A DNA stretch of 64,000 nt, taken from NCBI GenBank assembly GCA_963700475.1, contig CAVOXR010000007.1, forward strand, positions 62,001-126,000, in the 5' to 3' direction. Position numbers and translations under genes: made by a program. Under the pieces are notes generated by a model that saw nothing but the letters and a program-made list of their open reading frames with translations, ran no database searches and was not told the origin of the DNA. This document shows positions 24,962 to 33,919 of the stretch, piece by piece (position 1 is the first letter of the stretch; each line of letters opens with the position of its first letter). Source of the stretch: Prado023 sp963700475. Lineage in GTDB: Bacteria; Actinomycetota; Actinomycetes; S36-B12; CAIYMF01.

Positions 24962-26128
24962 ATGAGCATCTTCGATCGGCGACCCGGGCTGCGCTGGGCG
25001 GTGCCCGCGGGCGCTGCGGTCCTCTTCGTTGGTGGCGCTGCGCTGACCCCGCTGGCGGCGACGGCGGACTCAGGCCTCGAGCCGCGCACGGCCCAGGAGC
25101 TGCTGGTCGCCCTCTCGGCGCCCAGCACCACCGCGGTCTCGGGCACGGTCGTGACGAAGGCCGACCTGGGCCTTCCCGGCCTGCCGATGGGCATGATGCC
25201 CTCCACCGGGCCGATGGCCCTGGCCAGCGGCGAGAACACCCTGCGGGTATGGACCGATGGCCCCGATCGACAGCGCCTGGCGATGGTCGAACGCGCGGCG
25301 GAGACAACGGTCGTGCGCAACGGCCAGGAGGCCTGGGTCTGGTCGAGCGCGGACGCGACCGCCGACCGGTATGTGCTCCCCGAGCTCGACGAGTCGAAGG
25401 GGATGGCCCTCGACGGCTCCGCGCTGCCGCCGGGGGTCGAGCTGCCGAGCACCCCGCAGGAAGCCGCAGCGATGGCCCTCGAGGCGATCGACCCGAGCAC
25501 CGAGGTGACCACGTCCGGCGTGGGCACCGTGGCCGGACGTGACGCCTACGAGCTGGTCCTGACCCCTCGTGACGACCAGACCCTCGTGGCTCGCGTGACG
25601 CTGTCGATGGACGCCGAGACGAATGTGCCGTTGCGGGTGCGGGTGTACTCCACCGCCATGCCGGACCCGGCGTTCGAGGTGGGCTTCACCTCGGTGGACT
25701 ACTCGACTCCCGACCCGTCGCTCTTCGAGTTCACTCCTCCGCCCGGGGCGACGGTCACCGAGCACGACGCTGCTGACAAGGCTGCCCTCGAGGAGTCCAG
25801 CGGCGCCGAGGCCGACCGTCCCTCGGCCGAGCCGACCGTGGTGGGCGAGGGCTGGAGTTCCGTCGTGATCATGGACCTGCCGGCCGACGGGTTGGCCGAC
25901 CTCGCTGAGGACGGCACGCGGGAGCAGTCCGACGGGCGCATGGGTGGCGACGGAGGAGCAGGGACCGCCCTGGCCCTGATCGAGGCCCTGCCTGCCGAGT
26001 CCGGGGCGTGGGGGACCGGCCGGGTGCTGCGCGGGACGCTGTTCTCGGCGATCCTCACCGACGACGGACGGGTGGCGATCGGCGCCGTCAGCCCCGAGGC
26101 GCTCGGCGCCGCCCTGGCCGCCCAGTGA
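24962..26128 (+). CDS. LolA/RseB-like secreted protein
   Basis: 388 residues from ATG 24962. Signal peptide or N-terminal anchor at residues 10-35 (VPAGAAVLFVGGAALTPLAA). The body alternates predicted beta strands, with TLRVWTDGPDRQRLAM, WVWSSADATADRYVLPE and AGRDAYELVLTPRD, the layout of DUF2092/LolA-like proteins that bind lipids or hydrophobic ligands on a half-barrel. Actinobacteria lack an outer membrane, so a role as a lipoprotein or stress-signal carrier outside the cell is inferred. GTGA overlap joins it to the ABC exporter genes that follow, suggesting a common transport task. Confidence 0.8.
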   Translation: MSIFDRRPGLRWAVPAGAAVLFVGGAALTPLAATADSGLEPRTAQELLVALSAPSTTAVSGTVVTKADLGLPGLPMGMMPSTGPMALASGENTLRVWTDGPDRQRLAMVERAAETTVVRNGQEAWVWSSADATADRYVLPELDESKGMALDGSALPPGVELPSTPQEAAAMALEAIDPSTEVTTSGVGTVAGRDAYELVLTPRDDQTLVARVTLSMDAETNVPLRVRVYSTAMPDPAFEVGFTSVDYSTPDPSLFEFTPPPGATVTEHDAADKAALEESSGAEADRPSAEPTVVGEGWSSVVIMDLPADGLADLAEDGTREQSDGRMGGDGGAGTALALIEALPAESGAWGTGRVLRGTLFSAILTDDGRVAIGAVSPEALGAALAAQ

Positions 26129-27114
26129 CGCCAACCGGACACCCCGGAACGGCACCCACCACCACACGAGCATTCGACGGATCCACGTCGGCCGTGCTCA
26201 GCGCCGGGTTGACCAAGCAGTTCGGCTCCCAGACGGTCGTGGACGCGATCGACCTCGACGTCCCCACCGGCGCGGTCTACGGGTTCCTCGGGCCCAACGG
26301 GTCGGGCAAGACCACCACGATCCGGATGCTGCTCGGCCTCGTCCGTCCCACCGGTGGGGAGATCCAGCTCCTGGGGGCCCCGATGCCAGGGGGAGGCGAG
26401 GCGGTCCTGCCCCGGGTGGGGTCGCTGGTGGAGGGCCCGGCCTTCCACCCCTACCTCTCCGGGCGGCAGAACCTGGCGCGGCTGGACTCCGCCGACCGGT
26501 ACGCCGACCCCCGAACCGCCGCCCACCGGATCGACGCCGCGCTCGACCGGGTCGGACTGCTCGCGGCCGCCACCAAGCGCTACCGCGCCTACTCGCTCGG
26601 GATGCGCCAGAGGCTGGCGATCGCCGCCGCTCTCCTCGCTCCGCGCGACCTGCTCATCCTCGACGAGCCGACCAACGGGCTGGACCCACAGGGCACCCGC
26701 GAGGTGCGCCACCTCGTCGCCTCCCTGGCCGGCGACGGGGCGACCGTCCTGGTCTCCAGCCACCTGCTGTCGGAGGTCGAGCAGATGTGCTCCCACGTCG
26801 GCGTGATGCGCGAGGGTCGGCTCGTGGCACAGGGCACCGTCGGCGAGGTGCGCGCAGCCGGAGCGTCGGCGGTGGTGGAGGTGACCACCGAGCAGTCGGA
26901 CCTGGCCGCCCAGACGCTGCGGGGGCTCGGGCTCACAGGGGTCGTGACCACCGGGACCGGGGCGTCCGCGCCCCCCGGGGACGTCCCCCCCGAGCAGATC
27001 GTGGCCGCGCTCGTTGCCGCGGGTGTGGGCGTGCGCGGCTTCGCTGTGCAAGCGCCCAGCCTCGAGGACCTGTTCGTGTCCCTGACCGGGGAGGGCTTCG
27101 ATGTCAGCGGCTGA
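26125..27114 (+). CDS. ABC exporter ATP-binding protein
   Basis: 329 residues from GTG 26125 (overlap GTGA with the LolA-like gene). Walker A GPNGSGKTTTIRMLLGL, signature SLGMRQRLAIAAALL, Walker B LLILDEPTNGLDPQG, switch His in SSHLLSEVE. This is the CcmA/DrrA exporter class. The C-terminal 90 residues are variable. The 3' end overlaps the permease gene by 14 bases. Confidence 0.93.
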   Translation: MTPTGHPGTAPTTTRAFDGSTSAVLSAGLTKQFGSQTVVDAIDLDVPTGAVYGFLGPNGSGKTTTIRMLLGLVRPTGGEIQLLGAPMPGGGEAVLPRVGSLVEGPAFHPYLSGRQNLARLDSADRYADPRTAAHRIDAALDRVGLLAAATKRYRAYSLGMRQRLAIAAALLAPRDLLILDEPTNGLDPQGTREVRHLVASLAGDGATVLVSSHLLSEVEQMCSHVGVMREGRLVAQGTVGEVRAAGASAVVEVTTEQSDLAAQTLRGLGLTGVVTTGTGASAPPGDVPPEQIVAALVAAGVGVRGFAVQAPSLEDLFVSLTGEGFDVSG

Positions 27115-28018
27115 GGCCTCACCACCAGCTCGGCCCATGGGCGAGACCACGGACGCGTCGGGTGCGCCGGGCGCTGCGCCCCGCCGGGCACAGGGGACTG
27201 TCGGCGCATCGTGGCGGCTGCTGCGCTCCGAGATGCGCCTGATCCTCGGCCGGCGGCGGAACCGGGCTGGGATCCTCGTGCTGGCCGCCCTCCCGGTCCT
27301 GCTGTCAATCGCACTGCGGGCGTCCGACCCGTCCTCCGAGGGCGATGGCCCGGACCTGATCTCGGCTGCGACCTCGAACGGGGTCTTCGTCGCCCTCACC
27401 GCCCTGACAGTCGAGATGGCGCTGTTCCTGCCCCTGGCTGTTGCCGTGCTGTCCGGCGACACGATCGCGGGCGAGGCCAACATCGGCACCCTGCGCTACC
27501 TGCTGACCGTGCCCGTGGGCCGGACGCGGCTGCTCGTGGTGAAGTACCTGTCGCTGGTCGTGGGGGCGTTCATCGGGGTCGTGGTGGTGGCCGGGACGGG
27601 CCTGGTCGTGGGCGGGGCGCTCCTGGGCCTGGGACCGACGACACTGCTGTCGGGCAACCAGATCTCCCTGGCTGAAGCGCTGGGCCGCGTGGCCCTTGCG
27701 GCGCTCTACGTCACCGCGGGCCTGGCCGGGCTGGCGGCCATCGGGCTGTTCATCTCGACCCTCACCGAGCAGCCGATCGCGGCGATGGTCACGACCACGA
27801 TCATCTCGAGCGCGATGTGGATCATGGACGGGATCCCGCAGCTGGACTGGCTGGCTCCGTGGTTGCTGGTGCACCGATGGTCAGCGTTCGTCGACCTGTT
27901 CCGCGATCCGGTCTTCTGGGACGTGATGCGCACGGGGCTGCTCGTGGATCTCGGCTACATCGTGGTGTTCCTCGCCCTGGCCTGGGCGCGGTTCGCGAAC
28001 AAGGACGTCACGAGCTGA
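27101..28018 (+). CDS. ABC-2 family exporter permease
   Basis: 305 residues, six hydrophobic segments, preceded by a 40-residue Ala/Pro-rich N-terminus. SGDTIAGEANIGTLRYLLTVPVGR is the ABC-2 signature region (shown here only in outline: SGDTIAGE, then GTLRYLL). ATG 27101 overlaps the ATPase gene. It forms a LolA-like/ATPase/permease operon. Substrate unknown. Confidence 0.88.
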   Translation: MSAAEASPPARPMGETTDASGAPGAAPRRAQGTVGASWRLLRSEMRLILGRRRNRAGILVLAALPVLLSIALRASDPSSEGDGPDLISAATSNGVFVALTALTVEMALFLPLAVAVLSGDTIAGEANIGTLRYLLTVPVGRTRLLVVKYLSLVVGAFIGVVVVAGTGLVVGGALLGLGPTTLLSGNQISLAEALGRVALAALYVTAGLAGLAAIGLFISTLTEQPIAAMVTTTIISSAMWIMDGIPQLDWLAPWLLVHRWSAFVDLFRDPVFWDVMRTGLLVDLGYIVVFLALAWARFANKDVTS

Positions 28019-28044
28019 GGTCGCTGGCCGAGCCAGACCTCAGC
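28014..28044. terminator. Bidirectional hairpin spanning both stop codons (permease / xdhC)
   Basis: GCTGAGGTC (28014-28022) pairs exactly with GACCTCAGC (28036-28044), extended by TGG/CCA after a two-base bulge. The stem contains the stop codons of both convergent genes. Confidence 0.6.
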
Positions 28045-29017
28045 GGAGGGCGCTGCGCACGGCGATCATCTCGGCCGCGATGCTGACCGCGATCTCCGCC
28101 GGGGTCGCGCTGCCGATCGGCAGGCCCATCGGAGCGTGGAACCGCGCGGGCATCTCTCGGTCGCCGACGATCCGGCGCACCTTCGCGCGGCTGCCGAGCA
28201 GGCCCAAATAGCCCAGCTCCAGCGGCTCGAGCGCCGCCAGGGCGACGGCATCCCGCTGATGGGAGTGGGCCATGATCGCAGCGAAGCTGGTCCGACCCGG
28301 GCGGACGACCTCGGCGAGCTCCTCGTAGGGCCGCGTGACGCGCTCATGAGCTGCCACAGCCCCGACAGCCAGCCCGGCGCGCTCGTCGACCAGGACCACA
28401 CGGAAGTCCAGTCCCACCAGCAGGGGCGCCAGTGCCGAGCCGACGTGGCCGGCGCCCACCACGTGCACCACGTGCGTGGGTCCGCTCGACAGGACCTGCG
28501 CCCACTCGGGCCCCGTGCGGCCGGACGGCTCACCGCCCGGGGGGGCGCTCGCGTGGCGCTCGGGCAGGCCTTCGGGATCCGCAGAGCCGGCACCGCCGTT
28601 CACGACCCGCCAACCGTCCGGATCGATCGACCACGTCACGGGCATCCCCGCGGCCAGCGCGTCGACCACCGCTGAGACCCCAGCGAGGTCGCCACCGCTC
28701 AGGGGGGCCAGGGCCACGACCTGTGACCCTCCGCAGATCATCCCGGAGGCGTCGGGCGCGCCCTGCCGGTGCTCCATCGGAACCCGCTGCGCCGTCAACG
28801 ATCCGGCGCGCAGGTCCGCGGCGACGCGGTCGACGAGGGCGGCCTCCGCGACCCCGCCGCCGATCGTCCCCGCGAGTGGCCCGTCGCCCCCGACGGCCAT
28901 CACGGCGCCCCGTCTGCCGGGTGAGCTGCCGCGGCTGTCGGCCACGGCAAGCAGGGCGCACGGCAGGCCGGACTCCAGCGCACCGGCCAGCGCCCGCCAC
29001 ACATCCACCTCAGGCAT
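28040..29017 (-). CDS. xdhC: XdhC-family molybdenum cofactor insertion protein
   Basis: 325 residues. XdhC binds molybdenum cofactor, aids its sulfuration and delivers it to xanthine dehydrogenase. N-terminal XdhC/CoxI domain (RGSSPGRRGAVM, GTIGGGVAEAAL, MICGGSQ with its conserved Cys) and a C-terminal Rossmann-like domain (VVHVVGAGHVGSALAPLL, ending LGYLGLLGSRAKV and GLPIGSATPAEIAVSI). A Gly/Pro-rich linker lies at about 140-170. ATG 29017 overlaps the xdhB stop by eight bases, so it is made with the enzyme. Confidence 0.92.
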   Translation of the reverse strand: MPEVDVWRALAGALESGLPCALLAVADSRGSSPGRRGAVMAVGGDGPLAGTIGGGVAEAALVDRVAADLRAGSLTAQRVPMEHRQGAPDASGMICGGSQVVALAPLSGGDLAGVSAVVDALAAGMPVTWSIDPDGWRVVNGGAGSADPEGLPERHASAPPGGEPSGRTGPEWAQVLSSGPTHVVHVVGAGHVGSALAPLLVGLDFRVVLVDERAGLAVGAVAAHERVTRPYEELAEVVRPGRTSFAAIMAHSHQRDAVALAALEPLELGYLGLLGSRAKVRRIVGDREMPARFHAPMGLPIGSATPAEIAVSIAAEMIAVRSALR

Positions 29018-31214
29018 CGCTGCCCCGATCCCCGGCCAGCGGACCGTGGACGAGGGTGAAGACCCGCTCCGGGGTCATCGGGGCGACCACGTCCGTCGTG
29101 AGGTCCGGGCGCACCGACTCGATGGCCGCGCGGATCGCGAAGAGCGCGCCCAACCCGTAGACCAGGGGCGGCTCGCCGACGGCCTTGCTCCCGAGCAGCC
29201 CTGGCGCCTGCCGCTGAAGGAGCGTGACCTCCACCTCCGGGGCGCTGTCGAGGTCGGGGATCTTGTAGGTCGCCAGCGAGTCGGTGACCAGCCGGCCCGT
29301 GGCGTCGTGGCGGATCTCCTCGCTGGTCATCCAGCCGATGCCCTGGACGACGGCGCCCTCGACCTGGCCACGGTCGATTCGCGGGTCGATGCTGCGCCCG
29401 ATGTCATGGACGATCCCGACGCGGTCGATCCGGGCGGTTCCCCGCAGGATGTCGACGGTCGACTCCACCACGGCCGCGCCGTACACGTGATAGGCGAACG
29501 GCCGGCCGGTGAGGTCGTCCGCGGAGAAGCTCAACCCCGGGGTCGTGTAGTGAGCCAGCGCCGAGAGCCCGATGCGCTCGACGTACGCGCGCTCGACCCG
29601 CTCGGCCCACTCCAGCTCACCGTCCGGATCGACCTTGTCCAGCCCGGCCCGGATCACGCGGCAGGCCTGGATCGCCGCGGCGCCGTTGAGGTCCGCGCCC
29701 GTGCTGGCGGCCGTCGGCGAGACGTTGGCCACGCGCGACGTGGTGGTCGGTTCGACGTGGACCAGCTCCTTGGGCACGCCCAGCTCGCTCGCAGTGGCCG
29801 CCTGGATCTTGGCGTACACGCCCTGGCCCATCTCCACGGCGCCGGTGGTGACGGACACGGTCCCGTCGACGTAGACGTGCACGAGGGCCTCGGCCTGGTT
29901 CAGGGGGCGCGCGGTGAACGCGATCCCGAAGCAGATGGGGATGACATCGACGCCCCGGCGTTCCAGCGGGTGGGCGGCGTTGAAGGCCTGCGCCTGCGCC
30001 GCGAGTCCGGCCGGGTCGTGGCGGGCGACGAGCTGCGCCCAGCACTCCCGTGCCCGCACGTCGGTCAGGGGCATCCCGTAGTAGGTGACATCCCCCTCGG
30101 AGACGAGGTTGCGCTCCTGGAGCTCCATCGCCGGAACGCCCAGCTCCCGGGCGGCGGCCCGGATCGCCGACTCGAGGACGGCGATCGCCTGGGGGGCGCC
30201 GAACCCACGGAAGGCCGTGTTCGACGGCAGGTTGGTCCGACAGCTGGCCGCCGTGATCCGCACGTTCGGGATCGCATAGGCGTTCGTGGCGTGGAACAGC
30301 GAGCGCTCGAGGATCGCCGGCGACAGGTCGGTCGTGCACCCGGCGTCCTGCAGCAGGGTCGCCTGGTAGGCCACGAACCTCCCCGCCGCGTCGAGGCCGA
30401 GCCGGAAGTCGGCGGTGTACGGGTGCCTCTTGCCGGTGATCCGCATGTCGTCACGTCGGTCCGGGGCGACGCGGACAGGTCGGCCGGTCGCGACTGCGCC
30501 CAGCGCGGCGAGCGCCGCCCACGGGGTGGCCTGCTCCTCCTTGCCTCCGAAGCCACCACCGAGGCGCGCGACCTGCACCTCGACGAGGTTCATCGGCAGC
30601 CCGGTGACGCCCGCCACGGCCCGTTGGGTCGCACTGGGCGACTGTGTGGACGAGTGCACGAGCAGGCCGCCGTCGTCGCGCGGGATGGCCAGGGCACTGT
30701 GCGTCTCCAGGTAGGCGTGCTCCTGCGCGCCGAGGTCGACCCGGCCCGAGACGACCGTCGCGCAGTCAGCCCACGCCGCCTCCACGTCCCCGCTGGCGAA
30801 GGTCCGGGGCGGGGCCAGGAGGTCGCCCCTCGCGTAGGCCTCGCGAGCATCGAGGACCGCCGGCAGAACGACCCAATCGGTGGTGACGAGCTGGGCGGCG
30901 CGCCACGCGGCATCGGCGGAGTCGGCGATCACGAGCGCGACCGGTTCGCCGACGCAGTGGACCTCTCCGGCGGCCAGCAGGGGCTCGTCATGGGCCATCG
31001 TGCTGATCTGATTGACGCCAGGGATATCAGCGGCCGTGAGCACCGCGCGGACCCCGGGCAGTCCCTCGGCAGCGGCCGTGTCGAGGTGCGTGAACGTCGC
31101 ATGGGCGTGCGGGGAGACCGCCACCATCGCGTGCAGGCCGCCGGCCGGCAGGGGCAGGTCGGCGGTGAACCGGGCGGCTCCGCGAACCAGGAGGTCCACG
31201 GTGTCGGCGCTCAT
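29010..31214 (-). CDS. xdhB: Xanthine dehydrogenase-type molybdopterin subunit
   Basis: 734 residues of the molybdenum hydroxylase family; oxidises purines (hypoxanthine, xanthine) or a related heterocycle or aldehyde at the Mo centre. Key residues match xanthine dehydrogenases: ARLGGGFGGKEEQ (active-site Glu at the cofactor loop), NTAFRGFGAPQA (substrate Arg), VEMGQGVYAKI, and KAVGEPPLVYG (base Glu). The Arg and both Glu favour a purine substrate over CO or an aldehyde. ATG 31214 lies at an ATGA overlap with the alternative end of xdhA. Confidence 0.9.
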   Translation of the reverse strand: MSADTVDLLVRGAARFTADLPLPAGGLHAMVAVSPHAHATFTHLDTAAAEGLPGVRAVLTAADIPGVNQISTMAHDEPLLAAGEVHCVGEPVALVIADSADAAWRAAQLVTTDWVVLPAVLDAREAYARGDLLAPPRTFASGDVEAAWADCATVVSGRVDLGAQEHAYLETHSALAIPRDDGGLLVHSSTQSPSATQRAVAGVTGLPMNLVEVQVARLGGGFGGKEEQATPWAALAALGAVATGRPVRVAPDRRDDMRITGKRHPYTADFRLGLDAAGRFVAYQATLLQDAGCTTDLSPAILERSLFHATNAYAIPNVRITAASCRTNLPSNTAFRGFGAPQAIAVLESAIRAAARELGVPAMELQERNLVSEGDVTYYGMPLTDVRARECWAQLVARHDPAGLAAQAQAFNAAHPLERRGVDVIPICFGIAFTARPLNQAEALVHVYVDGTVSVTTGAVEMGQGVYAKIQAATASELGVPKELVHVEPTTTSRVANVSPTAASTGADLNGAAAIQACRVIRAGLDKVDPDGELEWAERVERAYVERIGLSALAHYTTPGLSFSADDLTGRPFAYHVYGAAVVESTVDILRGTARIDRVGIVHDIGRSIDPRIDRGQVEGAVVQGIGWMTSEEIRHDATGRLVTDSLATYKIPDLDSAPEVEVTLLQRQAPGLLGSKAVGEPPLVYGLGALFAIRAAIESVRPDLTTDVVAPMTPERVFTLVHGPLAGDRGSDA

Positions 31215-31304
31215 CGGGCGGGTCCCATCGGTGCCGGCTGTGCGTCCGAGGGCGTTCCGGAGCCGTCGCGCGGGCCGGGCAGGTCGAGCACCTCGGCCGC
31301 GAGC

Positions 31305-32648
31305 TCAGGGCGATCGAGCGGTGAGCGCAGCGACGAGGAGATGCCCGAGCAGGGCGCGCTTGTAGGCCGCGGATCCGCGCACGTCGTCGATGGGCGTGAT
31401 CTCGTCGGCGAGGACGGCGACCGCCCGCCGGATCGTCGCGGACTCCGGTCGCGTCCCGCGCAGGGCATCAGCTGTGCGGGTCAGCAGCAACGGGATCGGC
31501 GCCACTCCCCCGGCGGCGATCCGCAGGTCTGTGAGGATCCCGGCGGGGTCGGGGTCGAGGCGCACCGCCAGGCTGGCGCTGGCGATGTCGTCGAACCGGC
31601 GCTTGGCCACCTTCTCCAGGTGCACCCGGGAGCCGGGCCGCGGGTCGGGGATCCGCACGGACAGCAGCACCTCCCCGTGACGCAGGTCGACCTTCCGGTA
31701 GGCAAGGAAGAAGTGCTCGAGCGGGACCTCCCGCCGCCCCTGCGGACCGGACACGACCACCGACGCCCCCATCGCCAGGAGGGGCAGGGCGAGGTCGGCC
31801 GTCGGGGAGGCGTGCACGAGGTTCCCGCCGAGGGTTGCCGCGGCCCGGACAGCCGGGGAGCCGAACTGCTCGAGGTGCTCGGGAAGCGCAGGCCATCTCG
31901 CGGCCACCATGTCACTGCCCTGCACCTGGGCGGCCGTCACCGCCGAGCCGAGCTCGACCCCTCCCGGGTACTGGGTGATGCGGCACAGCTCGGGGACCCG
32001 GCGGAGCAGGGTCGGCCGACGGTGCGGTGAGGTGGAGTGAAGGTGCTCGGGGATCTCGTCGGTTGCCCCGGCGAGCCAGCGGTGGGGGTGGCCGTCGAAC
32101 GGCTCCGGATCGAGCGGGGGGAGGGTGCGGGCCACCCGAAGGACCGACTCCGGCAGGAGCGCCTCGATGGGGACTGGCCGGGGGGCGGAAGCCAGTTCGT
32201 CGCACGCCCGGCGGATCCCGGTGTACCCGGTGCACCGGCAGAGGTTGCCCGCCGCCGCCCGTCGCGGATCGACGCCGGACAGCAGCGCCCAGGTCAGGGC
32301 GACGACGAACCCCGGCGTGCAGAAGCCGCACTGCACGGCGCCTGCCCCGACCAGGGCGCGATGGACCGGGCTGAGCTCATCCCCAGCAAGGCCCTCGGCC
32401 GTGATCACATGGCAGCCGGCCACCATCGCCACGGTGGTCAGGCAGCTGTTGTGCAGCTCGTAGCGGGGCTCGGACTGGTCGGCTGCGCGCACGCCCACGA
32501 GCACCATGCAGGCCCCGCAGTCGCCGGTGCGGCACCCGGGCTTGGCGGCAGTGAGGTCACAGCCCTCGCGCAGGAGGTCCAACACGGTTGACCCCGCCGG
32601 TGCCGTCGTTCGCACCACACGGTCGTTGACATGGACGATGACGGCCAC
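31305..32648 (-). CDS. xdhA: Xanthine dehydrogenase FAD/iron-sulfur subunit (fused), possible 3' frameshift
   Basis: 447 residues from GTG 32648. N-terminal plant-type [2Fe-2S] (PGCRTGDCGACMV), second all-helical [2Fe-2S] domain (VQCGFCTPGF and GNLCRCTGYTGI), then a CO dehydrogenase flavoprotein-like FAD domain (AAATLGGNLVHASPTAD) and C-terminal domain (GSAAYKRALLGHLL). It passes electrons from Mo through Fe-S to FAD and NAD. The given frame stops at 31305, but another frame runs on from about 31330 to TGA 31211-31213 and meets the xdhB start in an ATGA overlap. A one-base insertion is likely; restored length is about 478 residues. Confidence 0.9.
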   Translation of the reverse strand: MAVIVHVNDRVVRTTAPAGSTVLDLLREGCDLTAAKPGCRTGDCGACMVLVGVRAADQSEPRYELHNSCLTTVAMVAGCHVITAEGLAGDELSPVHRALVGAGAVQCGFCTPGFVVALTWALLSGVDPRRAAAGNLCRCTGYTGIRRACDELASAPRPVPIEALLPESVLRVARTLPPLDPEPFDGHPHRWLAGATDEIPEHLHSTSPHRRPTLLRRVPELCRITQYPGGVELGSAVTAAQVQGSDMVAARWPALPEHLEQFGSPAVRAAATLGGNLVHASPTADLALPLLAMGASVVVSGPQGRREVPLEHFFLAYRKVDLRHGEVLLSVRIPDPRPGSRVHLEKVAKRRFDDIASASLAVRLDPDPAGILTDLRIAAGGVAPIPLLLTRTADALRGTRPESATIRRAVAVLADEITPIDDVRGSAAYKRALLGHLLVAALTARSP

Positions 32649-32688
32649 GCCTCGACGCTAGACCCGTGCTCCAGAGGATCGCACGCTG

Positions 32689-32713
32689 GCTGTCTGAGAG
32701 CAGCTCAGTCAGC
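32689..32713 (-). terminator. Hairpin downstream of the toroid-protein gene
   Basis: GCTGTCTGAG (32689-32698) pairs with CTCAGTCAGC (32704-32713) at nine of ten positions with a five-base loop, 28 bases after the stop of the 32741-33754 gene and before the xdhA start. Confidence 0.5.
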
Positions 32714-32740
32714 TCAGCCGACCGGGGTGGGAGAGTCGGC

Positions 32741-33754
32741 CTACCCCGCCGCGCGCAGCACCGTGCAGGCACGCAGGGTGACCCACTTGGAGGGGGCGCC
32801 CTGGCGTTCGAGGTCCACCCAGGTCTTGCCGTGGTACGCGTAGCGGTTGAGCCAGCGGCCGTCGGCGTCCTGCTGGCCCAGCAGCCAGTCGTAGGCGGCC
32901 GCCACCCGCTCGTCCCGGGCATGACCGAGCTCGGCGAGGGCTTCGAGGACCTGCAGCACGTCGGCCACATACCCGGAGGGGAAGCCCAGCTTGAACCACG
33001 AGGACGACGGCTTCGTGTTGCCCCATCCCATCGGGTAGTCCGCCTGCGCCGGGTCCCGGGAGAGCAGGAACTCCACGCCCACGTCGACGGCCTCCCGGAC
33101 CTGCGGGGACCGCTCGGACTCTGGGATACGTGCCAGTGCCAGCATCTCCTTGGCCGCGCCCCACGCGCACGGAAGGGCCTCGTTGGCGCCGCACGCGAAC
33201 CCCGGGCCCGTCGTGCCCGATGCGTAGTAGCGCGGGGAGTCCTGTCCTGTGATCGCCCGGGCAGCCCACGAGATCGCCGACTCGACCCGCGGATCGTCCA
33301 GGTGCCCGAAGCCGATGAGTGCGCGAAGCAGGTTCCCGTTCAGGCAGTGCAGGACGCTCGAGGGCGGGGGAGGGACTTCCTTGTGCGATCCGGAGCATCC
33401 GAGCCCGCCCGCCGACGTGGGGTTCATCCGCAGGACGTAGTCACACGCACGCTGCACACGCTCGTCAGCCGGATCAGCCCCGAGCTGGTCGAGGAAGATC
33501 AGCGACCAGACCGTCCCGGTGTACTTGGGGGCGTAGCCGGGTCCGGGCTTGACCCACCATCCCTCGGGGGACTGGGCGGCCAGCGTCGCGGCGATGGGAT
33601 CGGTGCGCATGGCCTCGGCCCGGGCACCCACCACCTCGGGATCGTCGGGGGGGCGGTCCCGAAGCCGGACGAGCGCGGCAGCCCGCACGGCCGGGGACTC
33701 CGGGTCGAGAAGCCACGGCAGCGGATCTCCCCGGAGCCGATCGGTCCAGGCCAT
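32741..33754 (-). CDS. Prenyltransferase/squalene-cyclase fold (alpha/alpha toroid) protein
   Basis: 337 residues from ATG 33754. Repeated helical pairs with GWW and GRW motifs (EGWWVKPGPGYAPKYTGT, later DADGRWLNRY) show the six-hairpin toroid of terpene cyclases and prenyltransferases. No DxDD-type cyclase acid motif or zinc site of a farnesyltransferase was seen, so it may bind rather than convert a substrate. Similar proteins are sometimes mislabelled NifH. It is divergent from the hydrogenase operon. Function unknown. Confidence 0.75.
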   Translation of the reverse strand: MAWTDRLRGDPLPWLLDPESPAVRAAALVRLRDRPPDDPEVVGARAEAMRTDPIAATLAAQSPEGWWVKPGPGYAPKYTGTVWSLIFLDQLGADPADERVQRACDYVLRMNPTSAGGLGCSGSHKEVPPPPSSVLHCLNGNLLRALIGFGHLDDPRVESAISWAARAITGQDSPRYYASGTTGPGFACGANEALPCAWGAAKEMLALARIPESERSPQVREAVDVGVEFLLSRDPAQADYPMGWGNTKPSSSWFKLGFPSGYVADVLQVLEALAELGHARDERVAAAYDWLLGQQDADGRWLNRYAYHGKTWVDLERQGAPSKWVTLRACTVLRAAG

Positions 33755-33919
33755 GCCTCCAGCATGGCACCGGGGCGAGGCTGCGGTCGCAGCGACGGTC
33801 ACGGCAGTCGACCAGGGTCCACCGGCCCGCCGATCGCCCTGTGCCAGGAGTGACGAACGGCCCTATCTGTCGGATGTTGGCCGGCCATAGTCTGGCGGGA
33901 CCGCCGTCGGAGGTGCCCA

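Noticed and set aside
28476..32030. Open frame of 1184 codons on the plus strand across the xanthine dehydrogenase genes
   Set aside because: It is antisense to three well-supported genes; its composition (Arg/Gly/Asp-rich, no family motif) is the usual mirror of high-GC codon use.
33897..33910. Second DosR-like site GGGAC-CGCC-GTCGG just before hydB
   Set aside because: It overlaps the ribosome binding site of hydB and lacks the CCC half, so chance is the better explanation.
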